IMG/VR virus record: IMGVR_UViG_3300009537_000216
Coordinates: 1 to 20,889 of that record
Origin: a virus
DNA length: 20,889 nt
Reading direction: 5' to 3' (one strand)
Part shown: one piece after another, positions 13,019-20,889 of the stretch
How the letters are laid out: each line of letters begins with the position of its first letter
Position numbering within the stretch: position 1 is the stretch's first letter
Notes under the pieces: generated by a model
What the model saw: the letters and a program-made list of their open reading frames with translations, nothing else
What the model was told of the DNA's origin: nothing
Database searches by the model: none
Translations under genes and position numbers: made by a program

Positions 13019-15124
13019 ATGGTCCTCAAAGTTGTCTCCAACGAGCAACTGGTTGCGCAGGAAGCTGCCGAGATTTCCGCTGTTGAAGCGCAACAGGCGC
13101 AACCGGTCATCGTCGGACTAGCCGCCTACGTGCGGCAATGTTTCGAGGCGGCGAAGACCGCGCGTCAACCCCACGAGAACGACATGCTCTCGGCGCTTCG
13201 CGCGCGCAACGGCGAGTACGACCCGGCCATTCTCGCGGAGATCAGAAAGCAGGGCGGGTCGGACGTGTACATGCGCATCACCTCCGCGAAAATGCGCTCA
13301 GCCCATAGCTGGCTGAAAGACATCTATCTCAGCATCGACCGGCCATGGACGGCGGACCCCACGCCGATACCTTCCTTGCAGCAGGAAATCGAGCCGGTGG
13401 TGATGCAACAACTGGACTACTTCGCACGCATGGCGGTGTCGCAGGGCATCGTGCCCACGGAGCAGGAACTGCGGCAGATGTACGAGGAGATGTTATCGAA
13501 AGCCAAAGGCGAGGTGAACGAAGAAGCCAAGGAACAGGCCGAAGCCGCTACCGCCAAGATCGACGACGTGCTGGTGGAAGGCGGGTTTTACAAGGCCCTC
13601 GGGGAAGGGCTGGCCGACATCACGACCTTCAAGGTCGTGTGTATCAAGGGGCCGGTCATCGAGATGAGAAAGCAGTTGAAGTGGGAGTCACAGGTTGACC
13701 CCGCAACCGGACAACCGGGCAAGCGCATGCCAACCGTCGTGCGCGAGCCGATGTATACGTTCCACCGGGTTTCCCCACTGTCGCTGTACCCCGCACCCAA
13801 CGCGACTTCCACAACCGACGGCTACCTCATCGAGCGACACAAGCTGTACCGCCCCGACCTGATCGACAAAATCGGTGCACCGGGGTTCGACAGCGCCGCG
13901 ATTCAGCGGGTCCTTGAAGAATACGGGCCGGGGGGTCGCATGACGACCCTCAGTGTCGACTCGGCGGAAGCCTCGGCACTGGGCAACAACCAGTTCACTA
14001 CGTCACAGTCCGTGGCACCGACCATCGAGACGCTTGAATTCTGGGGGTCGGTGCAAGGACAGATGCTGATCGACTGGGGGATGGACCCCACGAGCATCGT
14101 GCCTTACCTCGATTACTCGGCAAACGTGTGGGTGGCGGGGAACTACGTCATCAAGGCCGTTCTCAACCATGACCCGCTTGGCCGCACGCCGTACCGCATT
14201 TCGTCCTACACCAAGATGCCCGGTTCGCTGTGGGGCGAAGGGTTGTACGAGCAACTCAAGGATGTGCAGCAGGTGTGCAACGCGGCGATTCGCGCTCTGG
14301 TGAACAACGCCGCCATTGCCTCGGGACCGCAGGCCGTGGTGCGGGTCAATCGACTACCGCCGGGAGAGGAGATCACCAACCTCTACCCGTGGAAAATCTG
14401 GCAGACCACGGACGAGTTGTCGGGGGCCACCAGCGGCGACCCGGTCACTTTCTTCCAGCCCACCATGAATGCCGACGCGCTATTGGGCGTCTACGACAAG
14501 TTTTCGGTGTTGGCTGACGAGTACAGCAACCTGCCGCGCTACATGATGGGGGACCAGCACGTGGGCGGGGCTGGACGCACCGCTTCGGGTTTGTCCATGT
14601 TGATGAACGCTGCGAACAAGGGCATCAAGAACGTGGCGCAAAACATCGACACTGACATCGTGGTGCCGCTGATCGAGCATCTGTACTACTTCCTGATGAT
14701 CTATGACGATGACGAATCGATCAAGGGCGACATCAATATCCGTGCACGTGGGGCATCCGGCCTCATGCTGAAGGAACTGCTGACGCAGCGCCGCCTTGAA
14801 TTCCTGCAACTTACGACCAACCCAATCGACTTGCAGATCGTCAAACCCGAAGGCCGTGCGGCTATTTTGCGCGAAATCGCCAAGGGACTCGAAATGAATA
14901 CCAACGACATCGTACCCTCCGATGACGAGATTCAGCGGCAGATGCAATTGCAACAGCAACAACAACAGCAACAACAGCAGCAGGCCGAGGATGAGGAATA
15001 CAACGTCGACTACGATGAAGGCGGGAAAATGCGCGGCGTGTCCGTGCGGCAGAAAAAACCCGCCGCTGCCCAGTCGCAGGGGCAGCAGATGCGAAGCATG
15101 ACCACGCCACCCAAACTGAATTGA
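13019..15124 (+). CDS. Portal protein (head-tail connector ring)
   Basis: 701 residues, the length of podovirus-type portals. Supporting segments: QGGSDVYMRITSAKMRSAHS near 80-100, YRISSYTKMPGSLWGEGLYE, which is characteristic of the portal core, then NNAAIASGPQAVV and PRYMMGDQHVGGAGRTASGL, followed by the membrane-free helical C-terminal region. A run of about 11 Gln (DNA 14951-14983) and an acidic stretch follow near residue 650; this tail is probably disordered. Known: the dodecameric portal forms the DNA entry channel. Position after the terminase supports the call. The ATG at 13019 lacks a strong Shine-Dalgarno site, so a slightly different start is possible. No capsid protein gene is in the window. 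Confidence 0.85.
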   Translation: MVLKVVSNEQLVAQEAAEISAVEAQQAQPVIVGLAAYVRQCFEAAKTARQPHENDMLSALRARNGEYDPAILAEIRKQGGSDVYMRITSAKMRSAHSWLKDIYLSIDRPWTADPTPIPSLQQEIEPVVMQQLDYFARMAVSQGIVPTEQELRQMYEEMLSKAKGEVNEEAKEQAEAATAKIDDVLVEGGFYKALGEGLADITTFKVVCIKGPVIEMRKQLKWESQVDPATGQPGKRMPTVVREPMYTFHRVSPLSLYPAPNATSTTDGYLIERHKLYRPDLIDKIGAPGFDSAAIQRVLEEYGPGGRMTTLSVDSAEASALGNNQFTTSQSVAPTIETLEFWGSVQGQMLIDWGMDPTSIVPYLDYSANVWVAGNYVIKAVLNHDPLGRTPYRISSYTKMPGSLWGEGLYEQLKDVQQVCNAAIRALVNNAAIASGPQAVVRVNRLPPGEEITNLYPWKIWQTTDELSGATSGDPVTFFQPTMNADALLGVYDKFSVLADEYSNLPRYMMGDQHVGGAGRTASGLSMLMNAANKGIKNVAQNIDTDIVVPLIEHLYYFLMIYDDDESIKGDINIRARGASGLMLKELLTQRRLEFLQLTTNPIDLQIVKPEGRAAILREIAKGLEMNTNDIVPSDDEIQRQMQLQQQQQQQQQQQAEDEEYNVDYDEGGKMRGVSVRQKKPAAAQSQGQQMRSMTTPPKLN

Positions 15125-15131
15125 GGACCGT

Positions 15132-15401
15132 ATGGCTGAACTCAAAGCATCAAAGACAACGACGGGCATCGTGTCTCCGACACCTGCGCGATACCACGGG
15201 TACATAGTAACGACAACCCTTTCGGCAGCGGCCATCACGCTGTACGACAATGCCAGCGCGGCATCGGGCACCGTGATCGACGTGATTCCGGCAAGCACTG
15301 CCGCAGGTGCGACCAAGAATCTCGCATCGACGGTGCGCTGCGTGAACGGTATCTACGCCAGTTTCGCCGGTACCGGCACGGTACTTTTCCTGTACGACTG
15401 A
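15132..15401 (+). CDS. Small virion-type protein, beta-rich (89 aa)
   Basis: MAELKASKTTTGIVSPTPAR is followed by alternating Thr/Ala/Val beta-like strands (YHGYIVTTTLSAAAITLYDN) and ends FAGTGTVLFLYD. Small Thr/Ala-rich proteins of this kind commonly occur between portal and capsid genes in phages and may be decoration or head-associated proteins; I cannot name the family. GAGGA lies before the ATG, seven bases after the portal stop. Confidence 0.68.
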   Translation: MAELKASKTTTGIVSPTPARYHGYIVTTTLSAAAITLYDNASAASGTVIDVIPASTAAGATKNLASTVRCVNGIYASFAGTGTVLFLYD

Positions 15402-15404
15402 GCC

Positions 15405-15818
15405 ATGGCGATCCAAGGCGGCACGACCTATTCGGCGCGCAAGGAGTTTCTCTACGGCACACACCAGCCGGGGGATGACTACCGCATCGCGCTCTACACG
15501 AGTCAAGCCATGCTTGGCCCGAACACCTCGCACTACACGGCAACGGGGGAAGTCTCGGGCGCAGGGTACACCGCAGGCGGAAAAAGCCTTCTCGGGTACC
15601 AATGCGGGATACAGAACCATGTGGCGTTCCTCGATTGGGATAACCCGACATGGCCCGGTGCCACCATCAAGGCACGTGGCGCGTTGATCTACAACGCCAC
15701 GAAAGAAGGACGCGCCCTCGTCGTCATCGACTTTGGCGCGGAGGTTGCGTCGACCAACGGCCCCTTTGTGGTGGACTTGCCGCCACCGGGGGCTACCGCA
15801 ATTCTACGTATCGACTAG
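15405..15818 (+). CDS. Virion-associated protein, tail- or decoration-type (137 aa)
   Basis: The pattern YRIALYTSQA, then YTATGEVSGAGYTAGGKSLL, a hydrophobic strand block and RGALIYNATKEGRALVVIDF matches a family of small phage structural proteins with beta-sandwich folds that I recall from other tailed phages. It shares this layout with the 148-aa protein at 17325 (IALYTS / VHLHTS; YTAGGKSL / YLSAGKSL), suggesting paralogy. It starts at an ATG three bases after the previous stop, without a clear Shine-Dalgarno site. Confidence 0.72.
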   Translation: MAIQGGTTYSARKEFLYGTHQPGDDYRIALYTSQAMLGPNTSHYTATGEVSGAGYTAGGKSLLGYQCGIQNHVAFLDWDNPTWPGATIKARGALIYNATKEGRALVVIDFGAEVASTNGPFVVDLPPPGATAILRID

Positions 15819-15825
15819 GGAAAAC

Positions 15826-17310
15826 ATGACAACTGCAAAAGCAGGCATGCATGGGCAGCAACCATCGGTGCTGATCAGCCCCGCGAAAAAGTGTGTGCTG
15901 ACGGGTTTGGAGACACGCACCAACCCGGAAAAGAAGAAGTACGAGCAACTCTGGTCGGGTACGGATTACCGGCGGTATTCCCCCGGCGAACGGGTTGCGG
16001 TCGATTTTCTCAAGCAGGCACGCCCCAAGGAAGGCGCGGAAGTCATCGATTTCGGCTGCGGATCGGGGCGCGGCGGTCTCGCTTTGTGCGTGTTCGGCGG
16101 AGCGAAGGTCTGTTTCGTGGATTTCGCGCCGAACTGTCTCGACCCTGAAATCCAGCAAGCCTTGAAAACGCAGAGCCACATGTTGCGGTTTGTCGAAGCC
16201 GATCTCGAAAAGCGCATTCCCGTGCAGGCCGAGTACGGGTTTTGCGCCGATGTGATGGAGCATATTCCCGAGGATAAGGTCGATCAGGTTCTCGACAACA
16301 TTCTCACTGCCGCGCGGCACGTGTTTTTCCAGATCAGCACGTTACCCGATCACTTCGGTTCGACCATTGGGGAGCAGCTTCACCTGACGGTAAAACCATT
16401 CGAATGGTGGTTGGCGAAGTTGCGCGGAAAGGACGTAGTGTTTCACTGGTCGGAAAACCAAGGAGGTGCAGCACTTTTCTACGTTACGGCGTGGACCGAT
16501 GCCAGTGAACTTGTGAAACGGGGACGCGTCAACACTACGGGGGAGGCCGTGAAAACTCATATTCTGTCGGCCCTGCAACGGAAACTCCTCGTGGCGCAGC
16601 CCCACCAACGGCAGGATACCGAAGTCATGCTGCTTGGCGGAGGGCCGTCCCTTGCAAATTACTGGGACGATATCAAGCACAAGCGCGATACCGGCATGCC
16701 ATTGATCACGACCAATGGCACCTATAACGAAGCCCTCAAACGCGGCATCATTCCTTCGGCGCAGGTTATCGTGGATGCACGGGCGTTTAACTCCCGCTTT
16801 GTCGTGCCGCACGTCGATACCTGCAAGTATTTTTTGTCCAGTCAGTGCGCCCCGAGCGTGTTCGATGCGGCCCCTGCCGGGCACACGATTTTGTGGCATT
16901 CAGTTGTCAACGAAGAACTGGCGAATTTCATCGATGAACATGCCGGGGCGGGAACTTGGTTCCCGGTTCCCGGCGGGTCAACGGTGATGTTGCGCGCTTT
17001 TACCCTGTTTCGCATGTTGGGGTACTGGCGGTTTCACGTGTACGGATTCGACTCCTGCTTGGAGCAAGGCAAGCACCACGCTTACGATCAGGCCGAAAAC
17101 GACTACGAAAAAGTGATTTCTGTGTCGGTTGGCGGGAGAGTTTTCCAGTGCCACGTTTGGATGGCATCCCAAGCACAGGAATTCATCGATCAGGTGAGAA
17201 TGATGGGCGACGAAGTAAAGATGATTGTTTACGGCGATGGCCTCATTTCTCACATTCTCAAAACCGGAGCCGACCTGTTCGACTTTGACGAACAGGCCAC
17301 GCTCGTTTAA
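15826..17310 (+). CDS. Fusion of class I SAM methyltransferase and DUF115/MptE-like domain (494 aa)
   Basis: Residues about 60-225 form a Rossmann methyltransferase: motif I is VIDFGCGSGRGGLAL (73-87), VCFVDFAPN (95-103) is strand 2, and VEADLEKR and FCADVMEHIP (139-148) give the later motifs. Residues about 245-480 resemble DUF115 (MptE-like, also in Maf flagellin-modification proteins): EVMLLGGGPSLANYWDDI (266-283), TTNGTYNEALKRGIIPSAQV and a hydrophobic-rich VVDARAF-type region. A frame exists from 15733, but the ATG at 15826 with AGGGAAAA upstream is right for gene spacing. Known: DUF115 enzymes transfer nonulosonic-acid or pterin-type groups. The substrate here is unknown; a modified virion or cell-surface glycan is plausible. 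Confidence 0.8.
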   Translation: MTTAKAGMHGQQPSVLISPAKKCVLTGLETRTNPEKKKYEQLWSGTDYRRYSPGERVAVDFLKQARPKEGAEVIDFGCGSGRGGLALCVFGGAKVCFVDFAPNCLDPEIQQALKTQSHMLRFVEADLEKRIPVQAEYGFCADVMEHIPEDKVDQVLDNILTAARHVFFQISTLPDHFGSTIGEQLHLTVKPFEWWLAKLRGKDVVFHWSENQGGAALFYVTAWTDASELVKRGRVNTTGEAVKTHILSALQRKLLVAQPHQRQDTEVMLLGGGPSLANYWDDIKHKRDTGMPLITTNGTYNEALKRGIIPSAQVIVDARAFNSRFVVPHVDTCKYFLSSQCAPSVFDAAPAGHTILWHSVVNEELANFIDEHAGAGTWFPVPGGSTVMLRAFTLFRMLGYWRFHVYGFDSCLEQGKHHAYDQAENDYEKVISVSVGGRVFQCHVWMASQAQEFIDQVRMMGDEVKMIVYGDGLISHILKTGADLFDFDEQATLV

Positions 17311-17324
17311 AAAAGGAAAGTGTC

Positions 17325-17771
17325 ATGGCTGCAACTGCTTGGACCATCTACGACAAGGCAAAGAAAAAGATCGGTAACGGCACCATCGTACTGGGTGCCG
17401 GGGTGCTGAAGGTTCATTTGCATACCTCAGCGTCGAATGCTTCGACTTCCACGGTTTCCCTGCATTCGTCAGTCAGCAACGAAGTCACGCAGGGCAACGG
17501 CTACCTGAGCGCAGGCAAATCGCTGCTCACCCTTCAGTGGACTGTCGGTACTTCGGCGGCGCAGTACAAGCTGGATGCCGCCGATCCGCTGTGGACGGCG
17601 ACGGGCGGTAATATCGCCAACATCAAATTTGCGGTGTTGCGCACATCAATCAACGCTTCGACAGGCCACGTGCTGTGCTGGTCACGCCTCACGACCAACC
17701 AGTTTACGCTGTCGTCGGGGAACACGTTGACGATCCAGATGCACGCTGACGGCGTATTCACGCTGGTTTGA
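17325..17771 (+). CDS. Virion-associated beta-sandwich protein, paralogue of the 137-aa protein (148 aa)
   Basis: The segments VLKVHLHTSASNASTSTVSL, YLSAGKSLLTLQWTVGTS and TGGNIANIKFAVLRTS show the same order as the 137-aa protein on the other side of the fusion gene. It is Thr/Ser-rich, beta-rich and has no cysteine cluster. AAGGA lies before the ATG. A terminator follows, so it is the last gene of this transcription block. It is probably a decoration or tail-associated protein. Confidence 0.7.
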   Translation: MAATAWTIYDKAKKKIGNGTIVLGAGVLKVHLHTSASNASTSTVSLHSSVSNEVTQGNGYLSAGKSLLTLQWTVGTSAAQYKLDAADPLWTATGGNIANIKFAVLRTSINASTGHVLCWSRLTTNQFTLSSGNTLTIQMHADGVFTLV

Positions 17772-17790
17772 TCTTTGCCGTGTGTTCGAT

Positions 17791-17820
17791 ACGCCCCCCG
17801 AGGTCAGGGGGGCGTGTTTT
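17791..17820 (+). terminator. Intrinsic terminator before the glycosyltransferase block
   Basis: ACGCCCCCC, a seven-base loop GAGGTCA, GGGGGGCGT and then GTTTTC. A strong 9-bp GC-rich stem with a short T run, placed directly between the 148-aa gene and the next start. Confidence 0.8.
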
Positions 17821-17831
17821 CGAGGGGAAAC

Positions 17832-18869
17832 ATGGGTGCTGCGTTTCCAGCAATTCATTTTCTCAATTCTGCCCGTGACGCCTGTCTACGCGGAGAGATG
17901 GATATTGGTGAAGCCCTTCTGACTTCGCCGTTGATGCATGGCGACCCACGCGCCATGTTCAACATGGGTTGGCATCACTGCCGCCACGGGCGGCTGTTTC
18001 GTGGCATCGAATCGTTGTCCGTAGGGCGTTGGGGAAACGTATTCGGTTCTCCTCCGCTACAGTCGGGCAAACCGATCTGGCACGGCGAGCCGCTGAAAGG
18101 GAAGATTCTTCTTTTTCGCGGCGAGGGTGGGTTCGGCGATCAGTTTGCCAATTTACGCTTCGCTCAGGATTTCAAGCGCCGGGGCGCAAAGGTTATTGTG
18201 TCCTGCGAAGCTTCCATGCTTGGTCTCCTGCGTACTCTGCCTTACGTCGACACCTTGGTGACAAATAATTGCGCGCAAGGCGTCGATCACGACTACTGGG
18301 TACCCGCAATGAGTGCTCCGGTAGTACTTGGCTACGAATACGAAAACATAAGTGGCAGGCCGTACATCCCGAAACCGAAATCCGCAGGGCTGCCGGGCCA
18401 GTCGAAAATCGGGCTGCGCTGGTACGGTAACCCCCGGTTCGAGGATCATCAGCACAGGCGCTTCCCGCCTGAATTGATGCTGGATCTCGCTTCGATACCC
18501 GGCAAGACCTACTACTCACTGCAACGCGATGAGGGATGGATGCCGAATCTGCAAGGAATCACCGACCTCGCCCCATTCATGAATTCGTGGTTATCCACCG
18601 CGCAGATCATCGCGGATATGGACTTGGTGATTACGTCCTGCACATCGATTGCGCACCTATCGGCGGCGATGGGTATACCGACATGGGTCGTGGTGCCGAT
18701 ACTGCCCTATTACACATGGGCGCTGCCGGGAGATCGTTCACCGTGGTACGACTCGGTGCGTCTCTTTCGGCAGGAACGGTATGGTGACTGGGAAGCGCCG
18801 TTCGATGCGATCAGGAAGAAACTGACAACGGTCAGTTCTGTCACCAGCAACAAGAGACTTGCCGCATGA
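17832..18869 (+). CDS. TPR/GT9-like glycosyltransferase (345 aa)
   Basis: The N-terminal part is a degenerate TPR-like region (about 10-65, HGDPRAMFNMGWHHCRHGRL). From about 85 the order PIWHGEPLKGKILLFRGEGG, FGDQFANLRFAQDFKRRGAK, then LVITSCTSIAHLSAAMGIPT, then WALPGDRSPWYDSVRLFRQE matches TPR-fused glycosyltransferases related to family 9 (heptosyltransferase-like, GT-B fold). The ATG at 17832 with GAGGGG upstream is preferred over an earlier frame from 17775, which would run through the terminator. Known: GT9-like enzymes move sugars from nucleotide donors. The acceptor is unknown; host lipopolysaccharide or virion glycan are options. Confidence 0.82.
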   Translation: MGAAFPAIHFLNSARDACLRGEMDIGEALLTSPLMHGDPRAMFNMGWHHCRHGRLFRGIESLSVGRWGNVFGSPPLQSGKPIWHGEPLKGKILLFRGEGGFGDQFANLRFAQDFKRRGAKVIVSCEASMLGLLRTLPYVDTLVTNNCAQGVDHDYWVPAMSAPVVLGYEYENISGRPYIPKPKSAGLPGQSKIGLRWYGNPRFEDHQHRRFPPELMLDLASIPGKTYYSLQRDEGWMPNLQGITDLAPFMNSWLSTAQIIADMDLVITSCTSIAHLSAAMGIPTWVVVPILPYYTWALPGDRSPWYDSVRLFRQERYGDWEAPFDAIRKKLTTVSSVTSNKRLAA

Positions 18870-19435
18870 TCACGCAACGTAGCGTACTCAATGTCGGTAG
18901 CGGGGCATGCCGTATCGCGCTTCCTGCGGTGTATGCCGCGTGGCGGAAGGTGTTTCTCGATATTAATCCGGTTACTAAGCCTGATGTTCTATGCGATGCT
19001 CGTCAAATGGTTTCACTCCCTGCCGGAACGTACGACTCTGTTTATAGCTCACACTTGCTTGAACATTTTTATGCACACGAGGTGCCGAATGTTCTTTCCG
19101 GGTTCAGGCATGTGTTGAAGTCGGACGGTTTTGTTTTTCTACTGGTGCCGGATATCGGTGGACTGATGCAAGAGATCGTAGAGAAACGTCTCGGCTTGCT
19201 GGACACGCTTTATACGAGTGAGGTAGGTCCGATCAATGCCCGAGATGTTCTCTACGGGCATGCAGGGCGTATTGCACAGGATGATGGGGATTGGCAGGCG
19301 CACAAGACCGGGTTTACTCAGGAACTTCTTGGGCGCTTGGTGCGAGATGTGTTTCCCAACGTGTATGTACGGGTGGAAAATCGAGAAATACAAGTCATAG
19401 CTTCCATGGTTGCGGAGGTGCGTCTTGCAGCGTAG
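18866..19435 (+). CDS. Class I SAM-dependent methyltransferase (189 aa)
   Basis: The order RSVLNVGSGACRIALP (motif I), KVFLDINPVTKPDV (strand 2 acid), CDARQM, YDSVYSSHLLEHF (motif IV region) and VLKSDGFVFLLVPD (strand 5) is that of Methyltransf_11-type enzymes. It is smaller than the first methyltransferase, with no fused domain. The start overlaps the previous stop as ATGA. Being between two glycosyltransferases, it may methylate a sugar; small-molecule or protein substrates cannot be excluded. Confidence 0.8.
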   Translation: MITQRSVLNVGSGACRIALPAVYAAWRKVFLDINPVTKPDVLCDARQMVSLPAGTYDSVYSSHLLEHFYAHEVPNVLSGFRHVLKSDGFVFLLVPDIGGLMQEIVEKRLGLLDTLYTSEVGPINARDVLYGHAGRIAQDDGDWQAHKTGFTQELLGRLVRDVFPNVYVRVENREIQVIASMVAEVRLAA

Positions 19436-20213
19436 CGTGCCTGTCACCGTCAAGGAAGTGCCACGCACGGATCTACTCGTCGTGGTACAGGCGCATTCGC
19501 TCGGAAACAACCAGCCGGGAGAACGGTACGGTTGCGCGAACAAGGCTGAAGTGACTCGACGTTGCGTGCAGTCCCTCGTTACTTCAGTGTCCCGAGCGAC
19601 GCGCGTGTTACCCGGACTGGATATTCGAGTCAAGGTGTTTGATGACCATTCGGATGCGGAGACGCTCACTGCTTTGCGTCGTATGGCTGACGTTGAGTCG
19701 CTGACAACGCATGGCCTCATGCCTTCGATCCAGAGGTGCTACGAGTACGGCCGGGAGAAAGGCCGACAGTTGGTTTACTTTGCGCAGGACGACTACCTGT
19801 ACTGCCCGACCGCGATTGAGGAGATGGTGGAGCAATTCTGGCTTGCCTCGGGTAATGTCGGTAGATGGTGTGCGATCTATCCATTCGACGACCCTTACCG
19901 CTACGAGGCGCACAACGTCGTGCCGGTCGAGATCGTTCTTGGAAAGCACCGGCACTGGCGACGGAATTACAAGACGGCTTCCTGTTTCATGGTACATCGA
20001 GCCACGCTCGGCGAAAACTGGGACCTGTTCGATGCGATGGCGCACGCCCCACTGGGCGCGTCGATGGAAGATGACACGATCAACCGCCTGTTCAGCGAGC
20101 GTGGTGTGGTGCTGATGACGCCGATCCCCTCACTGGCCTTGCACTTTCAATTCGATACGGAGAAGGACCCGTACATCGACTGGAAAGTGTGGTGGGAGGC
20201 CGCCCGTGTATAA
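19425..20213 (+). CDS. GT2/GT-A-like glycosyltransferase (262 aa)
   Basis: The layout TDLLVVVQAH, VFDDHSD (71-77), SIQRCYEYGREKGRQLVYFA followed by QDDYLYCP (121-128) fits a GT-A fold with an Asp-Asp metal-binding motif. It lacks an obvious membrane segment. The earlier TTG at 19410 is in frame, but the TTG at 19425 is preferred: GGAGG lies about six bases before it, and the overlap with the previous gene is short. TTG is a rare start, so this choice is uncertain. It is co-transcribed with the methyltransferase and GT9-like gene. Confidence 0.72.
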   Translation: MQRSVPVTVKEVPRTDLLVVVQAHSLGNNQPGERYGCANKAEVTRRCVQSLVTSVSRATRVLPGLDIRVKVFDDHSDAETLTALRRMADVESLTTHGLMPSIQRCYEYGREKGRQLVYFAQDDYLYCPTAIEEMVEQFWLASGNVGRWCAIYPFDDPYRYEAHNVVPVEIVLGKHRHWRRNYKTASCFMVHRATLGENWDLFDAMAHAPLGASMEDDTINRLFSERGVVLMTPIPSLALHFQFDTEKDPYIDWKVWWEAARV

Positions 20214-20889
20214 TTCTTTGCAGGCGTGGGGCGCCGCTTCCAACGGCCGTCTGGGCAACGGCACCACCACCCCAGACATCTCCAGTCCCGTCCAGGTGGG
20301 TGCCCTCACCGACTGGGCGCAGGTCTCGGGTGGGTGGAATCACTCCCTCGCTGTCAAGATCACCGGCACCCTGTGGGCGTGGGGTCTCGCCGCCAACGGC
20401 CGGCTCGGCAACGGCACCACTACTCCTAACCTTTCCAGCCCTGTTCAGATCGGCGCCCTCACTGATTGGGCGCAGGTCTCGGGTGGAAGTGCTCACTCCC
20501 TCGCCGTCAAGACCAACGGCACCCTGTGGGCGTGGGGCGCCGCCGCCAACGGCCAGCTCGGTGACGGCACCACCGTTGACAAATCTTCCCCAGTTCAAGT
20601 GGGTGCCCTCACCGACTGGGCGCAGGTCTCAGGTGGGGTATTCCATTCCCTCGCCGTCAAGACCAACGGTACCCTGTGGGCGTGGGGTTTCGCTTCCAGT
20701 GGTCAGCTCGGCGACGGCACTACCGTAAACAAATCTTCTCCCGTCCAAGTGGGCGCCCTCACTGACTGGGCGCAGGTCTCGGGTGGGGGCGCTCACTCCC
20801 TCGCCGTCAAGACCAACGGCACCCTGTGGGCGTGGGGTCTCGCTTCCAGTGGTCAGCTTGGCGACGGCACCACCGTAAACAAATCTTCC
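20206..20889 (+). CDS. RCC1-repeat protein, cut at the window end
   Basis: A GTG at 20206 (GGGAGG six bases upstream, overlapping the previous TAA by eight bases) opens 228 codons to the window edge without a stop. The protein consists of RCC1-type repeats of about 50 residues: for example LTDWAQVSGGSAHSLAVKTN then GTLWAWGAAANGQLGDGTT. At least four near-identical units occur. Known: RCC1 repeats build seven-bladed beta propellers. In phages such proteins are often tail- or receptor-related. No other domain is visible in this part. The missing 3' part could hold a receptor-binding domain. Confidence 0.82.
   Translation, partial: MYNSLQAWGAASNGRLGNGTTTPDISSPVQVGALTDWAQVSGGWNHSLAVKITGTLWAWGLAANGRLGNGTTTPNLSSPVQIGALTDWAQVSGGSAHSLAVKTNGTLWAWGAAANGQLGDGTTVDKSSPVQVGALTDWAQVSGGVFHSLAVKTNGTLWAWGFASSGQLGDGTTVNKSSPVQVGALTDWAQVSGGGAHSLAVKTNGTLWAWGLASSGQLGDGTTVNKSS
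20221..20889 (+). repeat. Tandem DNA repeat of about 150 bp within the RCC1 gene
   Basis: The block CTGTGGGCGTGGGG starts at 20371, 20524, 20674 and 20824, giving periods of 153, 150 and 150 bases. Segments such as GACTGGGCGCAGGTCTCGGG recur almost unchanged, including most third codon positions. This points to recent duplication or gene conversion. Confidence 0.85.

Noticed and set aside
14951-14983. CAA/CAG repeat as a mobile or regulatory repeat
   Set aside because: It is an in-frame Gln run in the portal tail with mixed codons, so a coding low-complexity region is the simpler explanation.
1-20889. CRISPR array, integrase attachment site or insertion sequence
   Set aside because: No regularly spaced 25-40-bp repeats with unique spacers, no transposase or integrase gene and no flanking target duplications were seen.

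Overview
The window looks like part of a tailed double-stranded DNA phage (Caudoviricetes) or a closely related prophage. The evidence is a terminase small/large pair followed by a portal gene and small virion-type proteins, very tight gene packing with ATGA, GTGA and TGATG overlaps, and no ribosomal or core metabolic genes. Shine-Dalgarno sites are GGAGG-like, two promoters fit sigma70 consensus, and base composition is moderately GC-rich. This fits a Gram-negative, probably pseudomonadotal, host; that host call is inference. No integrase, repressor, DNA polymerase or lysis gene is visible.

Layout. (1) From 8239 leftwards to base 1 is one long minus-strand operon of at least 18 genes. It encodes a 483-aa zinc-ribbon protein, an M20/M28-type zinc peptidase, several tiny proteins, a trio of DUF3150 protein, MoxR/CobS-like AAA+ ATPase and DUF2201-type VWA/metallopeptidase-like protein, and then a string of small unknown proteins. 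(2) From 8240 to 9494 is a 1.25-kb divergent region without genes. It holds a near-consensus leftward promoter, a roughly 425-nt hairpin-rich leader, a cluster of GTGTAA iteron-like repeats with an AT-rich stretch (candidate replication origin), and a symmetric composite repeat upstream of the rightward genes. (3) From 9495 rightwards: an unknown 302-aa protein, a terminator, a near-perfect promoter, two small proteins, terminase small and large, terminator, portal, two small virion-type proteins, a methyltransferase/DUF115 fusion, another virion-type protein, terminator, a TPR/GT9-like glycosyltransferase, a methyltransferase, a GT2-like glycosyltransferase, and the start of an RCC1-repeat protein cut by the window end.

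The strongest unexplained signal is a perfect palindrome, TTGGTAACGCGTTACCAA (core GGTAACGCGTTACC). It occurs six times, five exact and one with a single change. Copies lie in the leader, between genes, in the region before the rightward genes, and in two cases inside small coding regions, where both are read as GNALP. It could be an operator for a phage or host regulator, an RNA hairpin (7-bp stem, CGCG loop) or a small dispersed element. Two copies flank an inverted pair of CGTGATAGTAG motifs with almost perfect symmetry about base 9320; a third copy of that motif precedes the promoter at 10555.

Functional reading. The leftward operon probably carries early or accessory functions. The AAA+/DUF3150/VWA trio resembles CobS/CobT- and MoxR/VWA-type remodelling machines, and its target here is unknown. 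The rightward genes make and package the virion. The sugar-transfer and methyl-transfer genes between the small virion proteins and the RCC1-repeat protein suggest modification of virion or host-surface glycans.
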